From assembly GCA_005788935.1 (NCBI GenBank), contig SYAK01000301.1, positions 1 to 8,972 on the forward strand: a stretch of 8,972 nt of DNA, written 5' to 3'. The position numbers and the translations under genes were made by a program. The stretch comes from Pseudomonadota bacterium. Its GTDB lineage: Bacteria > Myxococcota > UBA9042 > PHBI01. Below the pieces are notes generated by a model. It was not told the DNA's origin and did no database searches. It worked only from the letters and a program-made list of their open reading frames with translations. Every line of letters begins with the position of its first letter. Position 1 is the stretch's first letter. Below, piece after piece: positions 7,713-8,972 of the stretch.

Positions 7713-8093
7713 TTAGCTCAGCGCGAGGATCTGGTTCAGCACGACCCTCACCGCCTCGAAGGGAGCGTCCGGGAGACGTCCGAGCGGATGTGGCGCCGCC
7801 TCGCGCACCCGCCAATCGAACGACTTGGGCTGGTGACAGAGCACGTAGCTCGTCTTCGATGACCTCGCCCCGCCAGTCGTCCCCGCCACGACGGCGAAGG
7901 GGTTGTCGGCGTTGTACGGAGCGGTCGTCATCGGGAGACCGATGACGAGGGACGTTCGCGCGTTGAAGGCCCGAGGCGACAGCACGAGGAAGGGGTGCCG
8001 GTCCCGCATCTCACGCCCGACTTGCGGATTGCAGTCGATCCAGATGACCTCCTGCCGTTCCGGGACCCAGTCCGCCGTCTTCCGCCGCGTCAC
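7713..8093 (-). CDS. mazF: MazF/PemK-type endoribonuclease toxin
   Basis: This is a 126-residue toxin of the MazF/PemK family. Such toxins cut mRNA at short sequence motifs and halt growth when the antitoxin decays. The fold is readable: an EVIWIDCNPQVGRE first strand pair at 15-28, HPFLVLSPRAFN at 33-44, GLPMTTA at 52-58, and SFDWR at 91-95 corresponding to SIAWR of E. coli MazF. The E. coli pattern HRP at the active site is RHP here (R32, H33, P34), so the catalytic Arg position aligns with His. The GTG at 8093 overlaps the antitoxin TGA as GTGA and has GGAG 5 nt upstream, which suggests translational coupling. A TTG one codon earlier (8096) is the alternative start. The antitoxin-first order and shared promoter are those of a type II toxin-antitoxin operon. 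The gene symbol is by family; activity is not shown. Confidence 0.9.
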   Translation of the reverse strand: MTRRKTADWVPERQEVIWIDCNPQVGREMRDRHPFLVLSPRAFNARTSLVIGLPMTTAPYNADNPFAVVAGTTGGARSSKTSYVLCHQPKSFDWRVREAAPHPLGRLPDAPFEAVRVVLNQILALS

Positions 8094-8353
8094 CAACGCT
8101 CCGCTCCAAGCGCGGCGGCCCGCATCGCCTCACCCCCGTGGCGCTCGGGGTCGAAGCGGGCGAGCCGCTGTGCGAGCGTCAGCGGGGCGTCCTCGAGCGG
8201 CGTGATGACGACGCGACCATCCTCGACGCCGACCCTCACGCGCTGGTCCGCGTGGAGCCGCGCCGCGCGTGCCACCGCGGCGGGGATGCGCACGCCAAGA
8301 TTGTGACCCCAGTGCTTGATGTCGAGGATTGCTTCCGTCACGACGCCCGGCAT
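8090..8353 (-). CDS. mazE: MazE-like AbrB-fold antitoxin
   Basis: This 87-residue antitoxin is close in length to E. coli MazE (82). The N-terminal half is a swapped-hairpin AbrB/MazE DNA-binding domain: IKHWGHNLGVRIPAAVARA at about 12-30, then RVRVGVEDGRVVITP at about 38-52. The C-terminal tail, from about 57 with LAQRLARFDPERHGGE, is of the type that binds and blocks MazF. The ATG at 8353 is chosen because GGGGG lies 5 nt upstream and it falls about 22 nt downstream of the predicted transcription start. An ATG at 8365 would add four residues. A frame running back to a TTG at 8410 is rejected because that TTG is the -35 box itself. The gene overlaps mazF by 4 bases. The MazE-MazF complex normally represses its own promoter, and a dyad lies over the -10 region here. 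Confidence 0.87.
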   Translation of the reverse strand: MPGVVTEAILDIKHWGHNLGVRIPAAVARAARLHADQRVRVGVEDGRVVITPLEDAPLTLAQRLARFDPERHGGEAMRAAALGAERW

Positions 8354-8363
8354 GTCCGCCCCC

Positions 8364-8386
8364 ATGTCTAGATGCTGTCGAAACAT
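8364..8386. promoter_or_regulatory. imperfect dyad, candidate MazE operator
   Basis: Arms ATGTCTAGA (8364-8372) and TCGAAACAT (8378-8386) are reverse complements at 7 of 9 positions, around the 5-bp centre TGCTG. The dyad covers most of the -10 box and the predicted transcription start of mazEF, where a repressor would block RNA polymerase. MazE and AbrB-fold antitoxins are known to autoregulate this way. That this dyad is the site is an inference. Confidence 0.45.
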
Positions 8387-8410
8387 AGGCGACGGTGGGC
8401 ACCAGGTCAA
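8382..8410 (-). promoter_or_regulatory. sigma70-like promoter of mazEF
   Basis: On the minus strand TTGACC (8410-8405) is followed by a 17-bp spacer and TATGTT (8387-8382). This gives five of six matches to the -35 consensus and four of six to the -10 consensus, at ideal spacing. It is the best promoter match I found in the window and predicts transcription starting near 8375, about 22 nt before the antitoxin ATG. Confidence 0.7.
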
Positions 8411-8497
8411 TGCGCCGGTCGCGGACGGGTGTCGCGGCGCCTCGCGTCCCGTGAAGGCGAGCCACCCGAAGCCAGGCCGTCAAAAGTTGGCGACACG

Positions 8498-8545
8498 CGC
8501 GGTCAAGCGCCGACGAGGGCCCGCGACGCGGTCAGGCGCCGAAGA
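8498..8545 (+). repeat. two 19-bp direct repeats
   Basis: The sequence CGCGGTCAAGCGCCGACGA (8498-8516) recurs as CGCGGTCAGGCGCCGAAGA (8527-8545), with 17 of 19 bases identical and a 29-bp period. The second copy ends 2 bp before the left palindrome. They may be part of the same repeat family or the trace of a duplication. Confidence 0.65.
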
Positions 8546-8547
8546 CC

Positions 8548-8567
8548 GGGCGCGATGAATCGCGCCC
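8548..8567. repeat. REP-like palindrome, left copy
   Basis: A perfect 9-bp inverted repeat, GGGCGCGAT and ATCGCGCCC, surrounds the dinucleotide GA. CCTGTGG follows it, and on the opposite strand this reads CCACAGGGGCG, similar to the CCTGTAGGGGCG that leads into the right copy. Confidence 0.75.
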
Positions 8568-8618
8568 CTGTGGACCGCGCCACGAATCGCGGCCCGACGT
8601 CGACCCCATGGCCTGTAG

Positions 8619-8638
8619 GGGCGCCATTGATGGCGCCC
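8619..8638. repeat. REP-like palindrome, right copy
   Basis: A perfect 9-bp inverted repeat, GGGCGCCAT and ATGGCGCCC, surrounds TG and is preceded by CCTGTAG. Reverse-complemented, it matches the left copy at 17 of 20 bases. Two of the three differences are opposite each other in the stem and keep it paired; the third is in the centre. Confidence 0.75.
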
Positions 8639-8972
8639 GCGACCCGGGCGCTTGTCGATCGCGCAGGCCCACAACCCTCGTCGCCCCAGACTCTGGCGCC
8701 GCTGAGGCCTTCGCGACGAGGTCCCGGCCTTGCCGGCTCACCTGCGTCCCGCCAGGCGGAGGACCCCGTCTGCAGCGCAGGCCATGAAGACCGGGACCCC
8801 GCCCCTCACGGCCTCGGCGCTCGAGCAACCGCGAAGCGCCAGCAGGCCGATCAGGGGCGTCCTGACGGGAGGGTCTTCACAGGACGGACGCGACGGCTCC
8901 GCCGCGCTGGCCTGCACGCCCACCGCTGGCACCGCGCCGCGACCCCTGAGAGCCCGACGGATTGCCGAGGAC

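Larger units (their letters stand above)
8548..8638. repeat. REPIN-like inverted pair of palindromes
   Basis: Two related 20-bp palindromes lie in opposite orientation about 50 bp apart, so the 91-bp unit is itself an imperfect inverted repeat. The segment between them holds a third, weaker hairpin (8572-8595, GGaCCGCG with CGCGGcCC). The layout fits REP doublets (REPINs), which are usually moved by a RAYT transposase encoded elsewhere. No transposase is seen in this window, so mobility is an inference. Confidence 0.6.
8411..8972. other. right-end region without a convincing gene
   Basis: These 562 bp carry only short, low-complexity open frames that overlap on both strands and match no family I recognise. 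The firm contents are two 19-bp direct repeats (8498-8545) and the palindrome pair (8548-8638). Beyond 8640 there are small hairpin-forming stretches, for example CCGGC/GCCGG at 8724-8736 and an imperfect palindrome at 8889-8906. A minus-strand frame is open from the right edge to 8738 and a plus-strand frame is open from an ATG at 8784 to the right edge. The two cover largely the same bases, so at most one is likely to be coding. Confidence 0.5.

Noticed and set aside
8354..8410. Longer MazE starting at the TTG at 8410
   Set aside because: That TTG is part of the -35 hexamer, and the stretch contains the -10 box, so it would not be in the mRNA from this promoter.
8548..8638. CRISPR array
   Set aside because: There are only two palindromes, in inverted orientation, with no regular repeat-spacer pattern and no cas genes.
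8532..8828. 98-codon minus-strand frame across the palindromes
   Set aside because: It reads straight through the REP-like pair, is low in complexity and resembles no protein family.
8784..8972. Plus-strand frame from ATG 8784 open to the right edge
   Set aside because: It has no ribosome site and a low-complexity Arg/Pro/Ala-rich product, and a competing frame is open on the other strand.

Overview
The window is a very GC-rich bacterial segment. Its real genes favour G or C at the third codon position. Gene content and base composition suggest a myxobacterium-like (Myxococcota) or similar high-GC Gram-negative chromosome. That is an inference: no rRNA or other direct lineage marker is present.

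From left to right it holds: (1) an MFS transporter gene on the minus strand that is cut by the left edge (1-1132); (2) a divergent plus-strand gene for a membrane-anchored transglutaminase-like protein with a proline-rich linker (1242-2786); (3) a convergent minus-strand gene for an exported protein with IPT/TIG-like domains and a HExxH zinc-protease-like C-terminus (2793-4712); (4) recN, the SMC-like DNA repair ATPase, 76 bp upstream of the protease on the same strand (4789-6468); (5) a divergent plus-strand monoacylglycerol-lipase-like alpha/beta hydrolase (6626-7504); (6) a minus-strand mazEF-type toxin-antitoxin operon (7713-8353), with a good sigma70-like promoter and an imperfect dyad over its -10 box; and (7) about 560 bp at the right end with no convincing gene.

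That last stretch contains two 20-bp palindromes in inverted orientation that look like a REP doublet (REPIN). The two palindromes differ by a compensated base-pair swap in the stem. A pair of diverged 19-bp direct repeats lies immediately beside them.

The genes do not form one pathway. recN and the hydrolase are housekeeping-type genes. The transglutaminase-like and protease-like proteins are probably both envelope or exported proteins, but they are transcribed towards each other and end within the same 14-bp palindrome. The mazEF operon with the adjacent REP-like DNA is the accessory part of the window. I did not find a clearly new multi-gene system. The most unusual signals are the covarying palindrome pair, the atypical zinc-site spacing in the protease-like protein, the swapped active-site Arg/His in MazF, and the candidate mazEF operator.
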